Assembly: GCF_024347355.1 (NCBI RefSeq) | Contig: NZ_AP025466.1 | Location: 186,001 to 250,000 of the forward strand | Direction: 5' to 3' | From: Vibrio chagasii | GTDB taxonomy: Bacteria > Pseudomonadota > Gammaproteobacteria > Enterobacterales > Vibrionaceae | DNA length: 64,000 bases | Part shown: positions 63,757-64,000 of the stretch, one piece after another | Numbering within the stretch: position 1 is the stretch's first letter | How the letters are laid out: every line of letters starts with the position of its first letter | Program-made: the position numbers and the translations under genes | The notes under the pieces: generated by a model | Database searches by the model: none | Told to the model about the DNA's origin: nothing | The model's input: only the letters and a program-made list of their open reading frames with translations

Positions 63757-64000
63757 ATGAAAGAAGTACAATTTCGAACGATAGACAAGCTGTTTATCAA
63801 AATGTCTATCAACGATAAGTTTTGGGTTATTTTCTTAATCTTCTTCGCTGCAGTAGTAAGCTTATCTGGCGTCAACTATGTCAATAAAATGGAACAAATT
63901 GACACTAGTGCAAAACTACAAGCTGAATACCAATTACAAGGCATTTTGTCAGCCTCAGATATCCCGACTAGCGTAAATGGCGTTACTCAACAATCAAACC
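63757..64000 (+). CDS. Methyl-accepting chemotaxis protein, N-terminal part (truncated by window end)
   Basis: About 81 codons are visible. The start MKEVQFRTIDKLFIKMS is typical of Vibrio chemoreceptors, followed by a transmembrane helix (about 22-42) and the beginning of a periplasmic domain (NYVNKMEQIDTSAKLQAEYQ). The gene runs off the right edge, so sensor class and signalling domain cannot be seen. Ribosome site GGAG is in a hairpin (see separate entry). Confidence 0.7.
   Translation, partial: MKEVQFRTIDKLFIKMSINDKFWVIFLIFFAAVVSLSGVNYVNKMEQIDTSAKLQAEYQLQGILSASDIPTSVNGVTQQSN

Overview
The window reads as Vibrio chromosomal DNA, probably Splendidus or Harveyi clade. The support is the protein repertoire: a fadL-volA pair, a TesA/YbbA/YbbP block, FabV, two RhlE-type helicases, an RND pump with two adaptor subunits, DUF3389 and DUF2164 proteins, and an EAL/GGDEF-rich gene set. 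fadL-volA lies on the second chromosome in V. cholerae, so this could be chromosome II, but that is weak inference. I found no tRNA, rRNA, CRISPR array, integron or prophage. Most of the window is ordinary housekeeping and accessory sequence in short operons, with well-formed intrinsic terminators at most convergent ends.

Region by region. 1-2.5 kb: the 3' end of a heme/hemoglobin TonB receptor whose terminator loop has been hit by a complete IS50/Tn5-like IS4-family element with a 9-bp target duplication. 2.5-3.8 kb: a 24-residue membrane microprotein and galE. 3.9-8.1 kb: a TonB receptor - YfiR - YfiN-like operon that is decaying. The receptor carries two frameshifts and a stop, and yfiR is cut between signal peptide and mature domain at a perfect 23-bp inverted repeat. 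The terminal diguanylate cyclase gene is open but has SGNEF in place of GGDEF. 8.3-10.9 kb: pxpABC 5-oxoprolinase. 10.9-18 kb: an FAD oxidoreductase, a possible DnaA-box cluster, the YbbA/YbbP ABC exporter divergent from tesA with overlapping start codons, and fabV. 18-24 kb: a GAF-GGDEF-EAL phosphodiesterase, an ABC-class ATPase and an orphan PBP2. 24-32.5 kb: a J-domain protein, 2OG-Fe oxygenase, YjdF, zinc ribbon protein, DMT exporter, SgrR-like regulator, MenI, and M48 and M50 peptidases. 32.6-36.7 kb: fadL-volA lipid uptake with a possible FadR site. 37-42 kb: PhnA, RhlE, DUF1223, DUF1127, and Alx under a yybP-ykoY manganese riboswitch. 42-46.5 kb: a 31-residue microprotein under a sigma-54-like promoter, a 5'-nucleotidase, YbjD and DUF1097. 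46.6-49.3 kb: a LysR regulator divergent from a formate/nitrite channel fused to CBS domains. 49.6-53.4 kb: YceI/cytochrome b561, DUF2164, an unknown protein and an EAL protein. 53.5-59.6 kb: a TetR-controlled RND pump. 59.7-64 kb: a second RhlE, AcpH, a TyrP-like permease behind a TyrR box, and the start of a chemoreceptor.

The most unusual signals are these: the IS that split a terminator while carrying its own; the concentrated decay of the TonB/YfiR/YfiN-like operon with a palindrome at the yfiR break; two unlisted membrane microproteins, one behind a sigma-54-type promoter; an internal ribosome-binding site inside the channel-CBS fusion; and an RBS-sequestering hairpin before the chemoreceptor. 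No wholly new multi-gene system is evident.
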